Shown here: in pieces, positions 15,455-23,321 of the stretch | Numbering within the stretch: position 1 is the stretch's first letter | Layout of the letters: every line of letters begins with the position of its first letter | Source of the DNA: Bacteroidales bacterium | GTDB taxonomy: Bacteria; Bacteroidota; Bacteroidia; Bacteroidales; UBA932 | Direction: 5' to 3' | NCBI GenBank assembly: GCA_024689525.1 | Contig: JAILDI010000115.1 | Coordinates: forward strand, 1 to 23,330 | Length of the DNA stretch: 23,330 nt | The notes under the pieces: model-generated | Database searches by the model: none | Told to the model about the DNA's origin: nothing | Seen by the model: the letters and a program-made list of their open reading frames with translations, nothing else | Translations under genes and position numbers: made by a program

Positions 15455-16249
15455 ATGAAACTCAAAACTGAAATTCGCCATATTGACACTCCGGGCGGAA
15501 AACGGAAAGTGTGGATTCTGAGGCCAGGGAACCATGAATCGCTTCATCCCGGCATTCTGTTCATCCACGGGGGCGGATATCTCACGGGAGGGGTCTGGAT
15601 GGTTCATTTTTCCGTATTCAAGCGGATTGCCGAGACTTATGGTGCCGTCATCATTGCTCCGGAGTATCGCCTATCCTGGACGGCCCCTTATCCTGCAGCG
15701 CTTGACGACTGCTACGCTGCGCTCAAATATTTATGGGATCATGCCGACGAACTGGGGGTGCGCCGGGACAGGATCGTCGTAGGAGGAGAAAGCGCCGGCG
15801 GAGGATTGGCGGCCGCTGTGACAATCTATACGAGAGACAAAGGCGAAGTTCCTGTTTATTACCATTTCCCGCTCTATCCCATGCTGGACTGCTATGATAC
15901 GCCCTCATCAGCCCATAATTACGGCCTAATATGGGGAACCCGGCGCAATCATCTGGGATGGCGCATGTACCTGGGCCCCCTGTACGGAACGGTTCCCATT
16001 CCGCCTTACGCATCCCCTTCGCGACTGGAGGATTTTGCCGGGATGCCTCCGGCCTATTCCTATGTGAACCAGGGAGAGCCCTTCCACGATGAGCTTCTCG
16101 CTTATATCCAAAAGTTGAAAGATGCGGGCATTCCGGCTTCTGTGGACGTTTTCTCCGGAAAGGCCCACGCTTTTGACTTCTTCCCCACGAAGAACGCCCG
16201 CACGGCAAAAGACAAACTGGTCCGCTTGTTCGGCGAAATAGAAAAGTGA
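15455..16249 (+). CDS. Alpha/beta hydrolase, HSL-type esterase/lipase
   Basis: 264 residues from the ATG at 15455; a TTG start at 15419 is possible but less likely. Motifs of the hormone-sensitive-lipase family: oxyanion HGGG (38-41), nucleophile elbow GESAGG with S113, and H238 (KAHAF). The acidic triad position, normally Asp in a DPLRDE-type context, reads GEPFHDE, so E208 may serve. The fold lacks a signal peptide and a large cap domain (it is short, family members are often near 300), so it is probably a cytoplasmic carboxylesterase acting on small esters. Substrate not predictable. Follows greA by 41 nt on the same strand and converges on the CoA-transferase fusion. Confidence 0.85.
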   Translation: MKLKTEIRHIDTPGGKRKVWILRPGNHESLHPGILFIHGGGYLTGGVWMVHFSVFKRIAETYGAVIIAPEYRLSWTAPYPAALDDCYAALKYLWDHADELGVRRDRIVVGGESAGGGLAAAVTIYTRDKGEVPVYYHFPLYPMLDCYDTPSSAHNYGLIWGTRRNHLGWRMYLGPLYGTVPIPPYASPSRLEDFAGMPPAYSYVNQGEPFHDELLAYIQKLKDAGIPASVDVFSGKAHAFDFFPTKNARTAKDKLVRLFGEIEK

Positions 16250-16282
16250 TACGCCGCAGGGTACGGGCGGATCGACCGTCTT

Positions 16283-19105
16283 CTATCCTTCGTCGTTGTG
16301 GAACAGGTTGGCCGCTTCCAGGCTGTACGGGAAGGCGGGATAGTCGGACAGGACGCCGGCCTTCCGGAGGTACTTGTCGAGGGCGGGACGGAACTTGGGA
16401 TGGGCGCAATTGTCAATGATGAGGCGTGCACGTTCGACCACGTCCAGGCCACGCAGATCTGCCACACCCTGCTCCGTCACAAGCACATTCACCGTCTTGG
16501 ACGTATGGTCCACGTGGCTAGCAATGGGCACGATGCAGGAAAGCTTCCCGTTTTTGGCCGTAGACTTGGTGATGAAGATGGACAAGCCGCTGTTCTGGCA
16601 GAAATCTCCGCTCCCGCCTACGCCATTCATCAGGTGGCTGCCGTCGACATAACTGGAATTGGTATTGCCATACAGGTCAGCCTCCAGAACCGTATTGATG
16701 GAGATGACGTTCAGCCGGCGGATGACCTCCGGGCTGTTGCTGATTTCCATCGGTCGGAGTACGATCTTGTCCTTCAACGCATCCACCTTCTTCAGGAAGG
16801 CTTTCATCTTCTTCGGCGACATCGTGATCGCCGTAGCGGAAGCGGCATCCACCTTACCGCATTCAATCAGGTCCACGAGAGAATCCTGCATCACTTCGGA
16901 ATAAACCGTAAGGTGCTCGAAACGGGACTTTTGCAGTCCGGAGAGAACGGCATTGGAGACAGCGCCGATACCGGCCTGGATGGGCGGCAGCGGATCGCAG
17001 AGCCTTCCGGCAGCCACTTCCTGCTCCAGGAAACGGATGAGATTCTCACTCATGCGGTCGAGATCCTCATCCCACGGAGCATCGGCGATGCCGCAGTCCG
17101 GGATGTCGCTGTGCACGATGGCGACAATCTTGTCCGGATCACAGGGAATAAACGGCGTCCCCACGCGGTCGCCTACTTTGGTGATGGGAATAGGCTGCGT
17201 GTCAGGAGCGGGCTCCGGAATATAGATGTCATGAATGCCCTTGATGTTCTCGGGAACGGAGGTATTGATTTCCACGATGACCTTGTCGGCGCAGGCCACA
17301 TAAGTCTCGGAAGCACCTACCGAGGTGGTGGGAACGATGTTTCCGAACTCGTCAATGGAACTGGCCTCGATCAGTGCGACATTGATATGGTTCAGGTATC
17401 CGCTGCGTACCCATTTCGGCATGAGGCTGAGGGGCATATCCACATATTTCACCTTGCCTTCGTTGATCGCGTTCCGCAAATCGGCATTGGTCTGATAAGG
17501 CATGCGGCACTTGAGGACGCCGGAGCGCGTGAGGAGGCCGTCGAAATCGTCGCCGAGGGATGCGCCGGAATAGACGGTCAGATCCAGTTTCTCACCTTTT
17601 TTCGCCTTCATGGAAAGGGCCTTCGCCACTTTTTTGGGATAGCCGGAAAGGGTAAAGCCGGATACGCCGAGGGTCATGCCCGGTTCGATGTAGCTGGAGG
17701 CCTCCCGGGATGAACGGATCTTGCGGAGCAAGGACTTCATCTTGATGCGGTTCTCGAAGGAATCCACAACGTCGGGGTCGTTCTCATTGAAGACGGGCTC
17801 CGGAATCCCGTAATAGCGCTTGTATTCCACGGGGGCGTGGCCACGGCTTTCCATTTTCTTGAGGAGCGTCACCGGAATACCCAGCTTTTCCATCGCTGCA
17901 GCGACGGCGTCGGCGTATTTGGAGGTCTCGAAATTCTGCAGGAAGGTAATGGAGAATACGTCCCCGACCTCGACCATGGTGATCATCGGAATGCGGCGGA
18001 TAGCCGATGTCCAGCACACATCCTCAATCTCGTTGAGATAGCCGTGGTCGGACAGGCGGCCGATATAACTGAATACATAGGTTCCGATGAAGGTGGGATA
18101 AGTCTTGGCATAGAAAGCCATGCGTTCCCGGAAGTCTGCATATTTTTCGGCCTCTTCGGTGATGGCGTTATAGGCGTTGAGGGTGCTTTTGAGCTGGTCC
18201 GGGCTGATGAGTTCCTTCAATTCCGCACGGAGCTGCGCCCCCAGCTCCGACTCGCTCTGGCTCAACTGCTCCGGCGACACGGACTGGAAGGCAAAGGTCC
18301 AGCCGTTGCGATGCGTGTTTTCCAAACCGACGGCGGTGCGGCAGTTCACGGGAAGGGCAGCCGTAAACAGTTTCTTGTTGTCGGGGTACATCTCCTGCAG
18401 CACGCGGGCCATGATGGCCTGGAAAGCCGACGCCGGCGAATGCCCGTTTTCCTTGCAGAACGCCATGAATTCCGTACCCTTGACATCCAGGTGATAGCGT
18501 GTCATCTTGGTGCCGTCATAGACGAAATCATCCCTCCGGGATTTATCAATCTCCAGCGTCTCAGGCATATAGAAAATGTCCTCGTCCTTGGGAGCCTCTT
18601 TCGGGACGAAACCGGGGGTGACGTCATATTTCCGGTCTCCCAGGTCGGCGAACATCCCTTCCCGCACGGTGCCGTCGTTGAGCCAGATACCGTCGGCATC
18701 ATACTCCTTGCCGTTCTTGAAGCTGAAGTAGTAATACATCAGCGTATCATAGAAACGATTGCGGCCCACTCCGTCCGTGAGCCCATGGAAATAGGAAATC
18801 CAGATTTTGTTTTCAATGTAAGAGATGCTGAACATACGCCCCTCGGCGAAGGCTCCGCCTATGTTGGCCGGACCATACATCTCCACGGCCTTGAATCGCG
18901 TCCCGGCATCTTTGTAAGTGATTTCCGCCCCGTTGATATCCAGGACGAAATTGATCCAGGGATGGACTTTGACTGCCTCGTCAATGGCCTTCTGGAGAAT
19001 CTCTCCATTGACGTTCTCATTGAGTTGGATATACTGGGTATTGCCGGCATCCAGGAAGTAAAAATACAGCCACGCACAGTAGCGGAGAGGGGTCTGTTTC
19101 ATCAC
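16283..19105 (-). CDS. Fusion: condensation/acyltransferase-like domain + acetyl-CoA hydrolase/CoA-transferase
   Basis: A single uninterrupted 940-codon frame. Residues 1 to about 425 look like a CoA-dependent acyltransferase/condensation fold: FHGLTDGVG (106-114) matches the HxxxDG catalytic motif. Residues about 450-940 are a full-length family I CoA-transferase of the Cat1/AarC/succinate type: it starts ENRIKMKSLLRKI like free-standing members, has the catalytic-glutamate region YSEVMQDS with E737, and the loop GVGGSGDF (828-835). The CoA-transferase moves or hydrolyses CoA on short acyl groups such as acetate/succinate; the first domain may use the acyl-CoA to acylate an alcohol or amine. 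Both domains keep their motif residues. The start is one of two adjacent ATGs; the upstream promoter is weak (TAATTTTA, 19129-19122). Confidence 0.85.
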   Translation of the reverse strand: MMKQTPLRYCAWLYFYFLDAGNTQYIQLNENVNGEILQKAIDEAVKVHPWINFVLDINGAEITYKDAGTRFKAVEMYGPANIGGAFAEGRMFSISYIENKIWISYFHGLTDGVGRNRFYDTLMYYYFSFKNGKEYDADGIWLNDGTVREGMFADLGDRKYDVTPGFVPKEAPKDEDIFYMPETLEIDKSRRDDFVYDGTKMTRYHLDVKGTEFMAFCKENGHSPASAFQAIMARVLQEMYPDNKKLFTAALPVNCRTAVGLENTHRNGWTFAFQSVSPEQLSQSESELGAQLRAELKELISPDQLKSTLNAYNAITEEAEKYADFRERMAFYAKTYPTFIGTYVFSYIGRLSDHGYLNEIEDVCWTSAIRRIPMITMVEVGDVFSITFLQNFETSKYADAVAAAMEKLGIPVTLLKKMESRGHAPVEYKRYYGIPEPVFNENDPDVVDSFENRIKMKSLLRKIRSSREASSYIEPGMTLGVSGFTLSGYPKKVAKALSMKAKKGEKLDLTVYSGASLGDDFDGLLTRSGVLKCRMPYQTNADLRNAINEGKVKYVDMPLSLMPKWVRSGYLNHINVALIEASSIDEFGNIVPTTSVGASETYVACADKVIVEINTSVPENIKGIHDIYIPEPAPDTQPIPITKVGDRVGTPFIPCDPDKIVAIVHSDIPDCGIADAPWDEDLDRMSENLIRFLEQEVAAGRLCDPLPPIQAGIGAVSNAVLSGLQKSRFEHLTVYSEVMQDSLVDLIECGKVDAASATAITMSPKKMKAFLKKVDALKDKIVLRPMEISNSPEVIRRLNVISINTVLEADLYGNTNSSYVDGSHLMNGVGGSGDFCQNSGLSIFITKSTAKNGKLSCIVPIASHVDHTSKTVNVLVTEQGVADLRGLDVVERARLIIDNCAHPKFRPALDKYLRKAGVLSDYPAFPYSLEAANLFHNDEG

Positions 19106-19198
19106 GATTCAATTTAGGCTATAAAATTACTGCTTTTTTCGGATTTCTCCTCTGAATTCTATAGCATGTTCTCACAAAAAGCAAGAACGGAATCGTCG

Positions 19199-19786
19199 TC
19201 AATGATAGAACAAAAAGCCGAAATACACGCGGGGTCCGCGGGGCAGTAGTTGTGAATGGCTCAGCGCACAGAGATAATCGACTTTGACGGTCAAGTGCAT
19301 CGGGCCCGAGACGATGAAATCGCATCCCGCAAAGGGATCGATGGCCATGAAACCTTGCTTGTGATAGCGGGTTCCGGCGATGGGTGCCCAAGCCGAAGCC
19401 GGGGTCTCCATCATCAGGAGGCTCGTCATCGCGCCGCCACCCAGGGTCAGACCGGCATAAGGCTGGAACCGGCCCCGGACCGTATAGACATCGACCAGCA
19501 GACCGCCCCATCCGTATTTGAGATAACTTCCGTTGCCCAGCTGGCTGAGCGTGGAGACATAACCTTCGCTCCCGATACGGACATGGTCCCCCAGGTGCAG
19601 CCGGATCACGCCGCCAATCCCCGCCGGGGCTCCTTTGGCTTCATATCCGATAGCATCCAACGTTCCGGACAGATATCCGGTATGGACCATCATCCCTCCG
19701 TCGAAACCGCGGAAAAGCTTCTTTTCCTGGGCCCCTGCTGCTACGGTCAACAGCAGACAGAGCGCTGCCGTCATCCATCCTTTCAT
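19199..19786 (-). CDS. Small outer-membrane beta-barrel protein (unknown function)
   Basis: 195 residues with a clear signal peptide (MKGWMTAALCLLLTVAAGA, cleavage before QEKK). The mature part is a run of amphipathic strands with Gly and aromatic residues, ending VYFGFLFYH, as in small outer-membrane barrels of eight to ten strands. No known family is recognised beyond that shape. Its ATG overlaps the stop of the DUF4491 gene by 4 bases (ATGA), so the pair form an operon. The 19106-19198 gap to the CoA-transferase gene contains only a weak 5-bp hairpin (GTTCT...AGAAC). Confidence 0.75.
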   Translation of the reverse strand: MKGWMTAALCLLLTVAAGAQEKKLFRGFDGGMMVHTGYLSGTLDAIGYEAKGAPAGIGGVIRLHLGDHVRIGSEGYVSTLSQLGNGSYLKYGWGGLLVDVYTVRGRFQPYAGLTLGGGAMTSLLMMETPASAWAPIAGTRYHKQGFMAIDPFAGCDFIVSGPMHLTVKVDYLCALSHSQLLPRGPRVYFGFLFYH

Positions 19787-20109
19787 AGCTTGCCCTCCAA
19801 TTCTTTACGCCTTCTCTCGTAATATCCATGCCTTGCCGGATTCTCCGGGAACCAGCCGCGCAGCACCCGCTTTTCCTGAAGGAACATCTCGTAGATGCCC
19901 CAGAGGCAGCAAAAGGCAAAGCCTCCGATAATAATGGACAGGATGTCGTTCTCAAGGAACAGGGAGAGCGCACAAAAGGACAGACCGGCCGCGAGCCATA
20001 TCCACCAACTTTGCTTCCCCCACCGGTATTCCATCTTGATAACCAGCGGATGACAAATACCTATACTCAGGAATACGGCTGCGCCGATGATGATACCATT
20101 GAAATTCAT
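19783..20109 (-). CDS. DUF4491-family membrane protein
   Basis: 108 residues with three membrane helices (about 5-23, 34-52 and 55-76) followed by a charged cytoplasmic tail containing GWFPENPARHGYY. The sequence MNFNGIIIGA ... CHPLVIKMEYRWGKQSWW matches the DUF4491 family of Bacteroidota and Firmicutes; its function is unknown. A longer reading from 20247 adds 46 residues without family resemblance, so I place the start at 20109. A near-consensus -7 box (GAACTTTG, 20145-20138) supports this start. Coupled to the downstream barrel gene. Confidence 0.82.
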   Translation of the reverse strand: MNFNGIIIGAAVFLSIGICHPLVIKMEYRWGKQSWWIWLAAGLSFCALSLFLENDILSIIIGGFAFCCLWGIYEMFLQEKRVLRGWFPENPARHGYYERRRKELEGKL

Positions 20110-20137
20110 GCTACACGATACCAAACTGTTTGCGCTG

Positions 20138-20145
20138 CAAAGTTC
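20138..20145 (-). promoter_or_regulatory. Possible -7 box for the DUF4491/barrel operon
   Basis: GAACTTTG on the minus strand, seven of eight positions of TAnnTTTG counting the free ones, 28 nt before the ATG at 20109. No TTG at -33. Confidence 0.35.
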
Positions 20146-20240
20146 GGCAAAACAGATGATATCTTTTAGACCGCGACGGGATGGAATTAGGATTATCCTT
20201 GCATCCTTCTCCGGGAAGCAGAGGGTTTCCGCTGTTTCGA

Positions 20241-20273
20241 TTGACAAGCTCGGAATTAATCGCTAAATTAGCG
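20241..20273 (+). promoter_or_regulatory. Promoter of the Tat flavodoxin gene with a palindrome over the -7 box
   Basis: TTG (20241-20243), 20-nt spacer, TAAATTAG (20264-20271), one mismatch to the consensus. The box is the core of an inverted repeat CGCTAA-A-TTAGCG (20261-20273), a possible operator that would block polymerase when bound. Leader of about 17 nt. Confidence 0.5.
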
Positions 20274-20292
20274 CCAGACAACAACGTATAAT

Positions 20293-21015
20293 ATGGACAG
20301 AAGAGATTTCATTGGGAAATCGGCCCTGGCCGCCGGCGGCATCCTCCTGTCGGCCAGCGGTGCAGATGCTTTGGCAAAAGATGAAAAAGGAAAGAATATG
20401 AAAGTACTGATGATCAACGGAAGCCCGCACCAGGCGGGCAACACGGCTGTCGCACTGGGTGAGATAGCCAAACAGTTGGAAAAGAACGGCATCGACAGCG
20501 AGATTGCCTGGATCGGCAACCAGGCTGTCCGGGGTTGCATCGCCTGCGGGAGATGTTCCCAGAATCCGGGAAAATGCATTTTCGATGACGACATCTGCAA
20601 CCGCATCAGCGAGAAGTTTGCCGCGTCAGATGCCCTGATCGTGGGAGCGCCGGTTTACTATGGCCAGCCGAACGGTGCCGTCCTGAGCATCATCCAAAGG
20701 GCTTTCTACTCCAACGGCGCAAGCATTTCCGGCAAACCGGCTGCTGCCGTGGCAGTCTGTCGCAGAGGCGGAGCGACGGCCTCCTTCGAGACGCTGAACA
20801 TGCCTTTCCAGATGATGAACATGCCGGTCGTGACTTCCCAATACTGGAATATCATCTATGGTGCCGCTCCCGGCCAGGCATCCCTGGACACCGAAGGACT
20901 CCAGACAATGCGTACCCTGGCCAACAATATGGCCTGGCTGCTCAAGGCCACCGGCGGCAAGCCCGCACCGGGACGTGCCGGAGAGCCCTGGGAAGGGATG
21001 AATTTCATCAGATAA
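20293..21015 (+). CDS. Flavodoxin-like NAD(P)H/FMN reductase with Tat signal peptide
   Basis: 240 residues. The N-terminus MDRRDFIGKSALAAGGILLS is a twin-arginine signal (RRDFIGK plus hydrophobic stretch), predicting export of a folded, cofactor-loaded protein. The domain begins MKVLMINGSPHQAGNT (36-51), the FMN phosphate loop, followed by a cysteine cluster GCIACGRCSQNPGKC and the GAPVYYGQPNG loop; this fits the NADPH-dependent FMN reductase / iron-sulfur-flavoprotein-like group. Residue M36 (20398) is preceded by AAAGGAAAG, a good Shine-Dalgarno, and would yield a cytosolic form without the signal. Substrate unknown; partners in the periplasm would have to supply electrons. Confidence 0.88.
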   Translation: MDRRDFIGKSALAAGGILLSASGADALAKDEKGKNMKVLMINGSPHQAGNTAVALGEIAKQLEKNGIDSEIAWIGNQAVRGCIACGRCSQNPGKCIFDDDICNRISEKFAASDALIVGAPVYYGQPNGAVLSIIQRAFYSNGASISGKPAAAVAVCRRGGATASFETLNMPFQMMNMPVVTSQYWNIIYGAAPGQASLDTEGLQTMRTLANNMAWLLKATGGKPAPGRAGEPWEGMNFIR

Positions 21016-21027
21016 ACGAGATAACTC

Positions 21028-21057
21028 TTTTTTTTCTCATCACTATTTGTAACTTTG
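21028..21057 (+). promoter_or_regulatory. Promoter of the DUF2490 gene
   Basis: TAACTTTG (21050-21057), full match, with a T run (21028-21035) at the -33 position in place of TTG. Leader of about 16 nt to the ATG at 21079. The T run may also end transcripts of the flavodoxin gene after a weak GAG-ATAA-CTC hairpin. Confidence 0.6.
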
Positions 21058-21078
21058 TCCCCGTAGTTACAGTAGTGT

Positions 21079-21723
21079 ATGAATAAAGTATTTATCTCCA
21101 TCCTAACCGGTCTCGCACTGTTCGCCGCATCGGCTTCTGCGCAGACCACATCCGACCTCGGCACCTGGAGCAGCATCCAGCTCATCAAATCCTTCGGCGC
21201 GCCCTACGCCATGGCCCGTCTGGAGCATCGTTCCTATGACCGCATCCGCAATACGGAATGCTGGTTTGCCATGGCCGGTGCCGGATACAACTTCAACAGT
21301 TGGTTCAAGGGCGACCTGAGCTATGAGTACTGGCGTATTCCGGCAGCGGGCGAACTGGTCCAGCACAAGGCGGTCCTGAGCCTGACCGAAACCCTCAAGC
21401 GCGACGGCCTGGCCCTTGCCCTCCGGGAGAAATACGAACTCGCCTACGATCCCGCCGCAAAAACGTTCAGCAATACGCTCCGGACCCGGCTCCGCGGGCA
21501 ATACAAAGCCCCGGACAGCATCTTCACGCCCTATCTGATGTTCGAGATGTTCAGCAGCCTCGACAGCGGGAAATGGGTACGTTCGCTGCACTATGCCGGT
21601 ACGGAGATCAGCCTCGGAGGAGGCCATTCGCTGGATTTCTTCTACATGTATCACACCTACGACAAAGGCGGCCTGATGGCCGCCTGTCACGTGTTGGGTA
21701 TCGGGTATACTTTTGTCTTCTAG
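21079..21723 (+). CDS. DUF2490-family outer-membrane beta-barrel protein
   Basis: 214 residues. Signal peptide MNKVFISILTGLALFAASASA with cleavage before QTTSD. The mature protein starts DLGTWSSIQLIKSF and consists of alternating strands (RLEHRSYDRI, FKGDLSYEYWRI, LALREKYELAYD, LRTRLRGQYKA, HSLDFFYMYHTY), ending GIGYTFVF with a C-terminal Phe suitable for barrel assembly. This matches DUF2490, a family of predicted outer-membrane barrels of about 200-250 residues with no known role. Its stop overlaps the stop of the opposing symporter gene in the shared tetramer CTAG. Confidence 0.85.
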   Translation: MNKVFISILTGLALFAASASAQTTSDLGTWSSIQLIKSFGAPYAMARLEHRSYDRIRNTECWFAMAGAGYNFNSWFKGDLSYEYWRIPAAGELVQHKAVLSLTETLKRDGLALALREKYELAYDPAAKTFSNTLRTRLRGQYKAPDSIFTPYLMFEMFSSLDSGKWVRSLHYAGTEISLGGGHSLDFFYMYHTYDKGGLMAACHVLGIGYTFVF

Positions 21724-23309
21724 CCCTGCTCCGTTTCCTCCGTCAGGGCATCCGTCGCGCGGACCTTCACGGTACTGTCATAGCAGGCGAACATCGCGTC
21801 CACTTCCTCTTTCCGCTTGGTCCGGGTGAAGAGGCTGACCACGGGTACAACCACCAGCCCCAACAGCATCGCCAGCACACCGGCATTGATCGGCGAAGTG
21901 AAATACGGGCTGATGAAAGTCTTGCCCGTGAAGGTGCAGTACATGCAGGCGCACATGACGGCCACGCCCGTAATGAAGGAAGCCCAGACCGATGCCGCCG
22001 TGGTACGTTTCCAATAAAGTCCATACAGGAACGGTGCCAGGAAAGCCCCGGCCAGCGCCCCCCAGGAGATACCCATGAGCTGTGCGATGAATGTCACGGA
22101 ACTCTTGGCCTGGACAATGGCAAGCGCCGACGATACGATAATGAAGAAAAGCACGAGCAGGCGGATGCATAGCAGCTGACTGCGATCGTTCAAATGCATA
22201 CCTTTGCGGGCTTTGGCCAGCGCCGGGTCGATGATGTCCAGCGTCAGCGTGGATCCGGAAGTAAGGACCAGCGAAGACAGGGTCGACATGGACGCCGAGA
22301 GCACCAGGATGATCACGACGCCGATCATCAGGTCCGGAAGGGTGGCCAGCATGGAGGGGACGATGCTGTCATAGACCGGAGTGCCGGCCGCCGTGTACTC
22401 GATGCTCGGGCCGTACAGCCGGCCGAAGCCGCCCAGGAAATAACACCCTCCCGCCACGATGATCGCAAAGAAGGTGGAGATGAATGTACCCTTGCGGATG
22501 GCCGCCTCATTGCGGATGGCGTAGAACTTTCCGACCATCTGCGGCAGGCCCCAGGTTCCGAGGGAAGTCAGCAGGACGACCCCCAGCAAATAGATGGGCT
22601 GCGGCCCCAGGAAAGAGACAAATGCGCCATTCAGGGCCGGAGCGGACTCGGACGGGATCTGCGACAGGCTCTCCACCGCCGCACTGAATCCCCCGTTACC
22701 GCCGAGTACCGACGCGATCACGGCGACAATGCCCACCAGCATGATCAATCCCTGGATGAAATCATTCACGGCCGTCGCCATGTAGCCACCTACCAGCACA
22801 TAGATACCCGTAAGGATGGCCATACCCAGCACACACCAGACATAATCGACATTGAACGCCATGCTGAACAGACGCGACAAACCGTTATAGAGCGAAGCGG
22901 TATAGGGAATGAGGAATATGAATACAATGACGGAAGCCGCCACTTTGAGCGCATCGCTGAAGAAACGTTTCCCGAAGAAGTCGGGCATCGTGGCACTCTG
23001 AAGATGCTGCGTCATGAGCCGCGTCCGCCGGCCCAGGATCCTCCATGCAAGCAAGGAGCCGATGAGGGCATTGCCGATGCCGATCCAGGTGGCGGCCAGG
23101 CCATACTTCCAGCCGAACTGGCCGGCGTATCCCACGAAGATAACCGCAGAGAAATAAGAAGTACCGAACGCGAAAGCCGTAAGCCAGGAGCCGACATTGC
23201 GGCCTCCCAGGACAAATCCCTGAACATCAGATGCGGTCCGGCGGCAATAGATACCGACACCGATCATCACGGCAAAGAACAGGAAAAGGAGAATACACTT
23301 GACTAACAT
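21720..23309 (-). CDS. Sodium:solute symporter (SSS/SLC5 family)
   Basis: 529 residues, about 13 membrane helices. The family motif GGYMATAVNDFIQGLIM (174-190) corresponds to GGFLAVSWTDFVQGLLM of PutP, and SASMSTLSS (338-346) places S342 and T343 where PutP has the Na2-site residues S340/T341. TSLGTWGLPQMVGKFYAI (248-265) matches the family region after helix 6. The protein imports a small solute with sodium across the inner membrane; whether proline, a sugar, sialic acid or another solute cannot be told. The tail (about 490-529) is hydrophilic and cytoplasmic. The ATG at 23309 lies 4 nt after a full -7 box, implying a leaderless transcript. Confidence 0.93.
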   Translation of the reverse strand: MLVKCILLFLFFAVMIGVGIYCRRTASDVQGFVLGGRNVGSWLTAFAFGTSYFSAVIFVGYAGQFGWKYGLAATWIGIGNALIGSLLAWRILGRRTRLMTQHLQSATMPDFFGKRFFSDALKVAASVIVFIFLIPYTASLYNGLSRLFSMAFNVDYVWCVLGMAILTGIYVLVGGYMATAVNDFIQGLIMLVGIVAVIASVLGGNGGFSAAVESLSQIPSESAPALNGAFVSFLGPQPIYLLGVVLLTSLGTWGLPQMVGKFYAIRNEAAIRKGTFISTFFAIIVAGGCYFLGGFGRLYGPSIEYTAAGTPVYDSIVPSMLATLPDLMIGVVIILVLSASMSTLSSLVLTSGSTLTLDIIDPALAKARKGMHLNDRSQLLCIRLLVLFFIIVSSALAIVQAKSSVTFIAQLMGISWGALAGAFLAPFLYGLYWKRTTAASVWASFITGVAVMCACMYCTFTGKTFISPYFTSPINAGVLAMLLGLVVVPVVSLFTRTKRKEEVDAMFACYDSTVKVRATDALTEETEQG

Positions 23310-23313
23310 ACGT

Positions 23314-23321
23314 CAAATGTA
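23314..23321 (-). promoter_or_regulatory. -7 box of the symporter gene, leaderless arrangement
   Basis: TACATTTG on the minus strand (23321-23314), full match, followed by ACGT and the ATG at 23309. The -33 element lies outside the window. Confidence 0.6.

Noticed and set aside
16298..17713. A 471-codon plus-strand frame opposite the CoA-transferase domain
   Set aside because: Antisense shadow; the minus strand carries the catalytic motifs.
22194..23306. A 370-codon plus-strand frame opposite the symporter gene
   Set aside because: Low-complexity, Arg/Gln/His/Asp-rich translation with no domain, fully antisense to the symporter.
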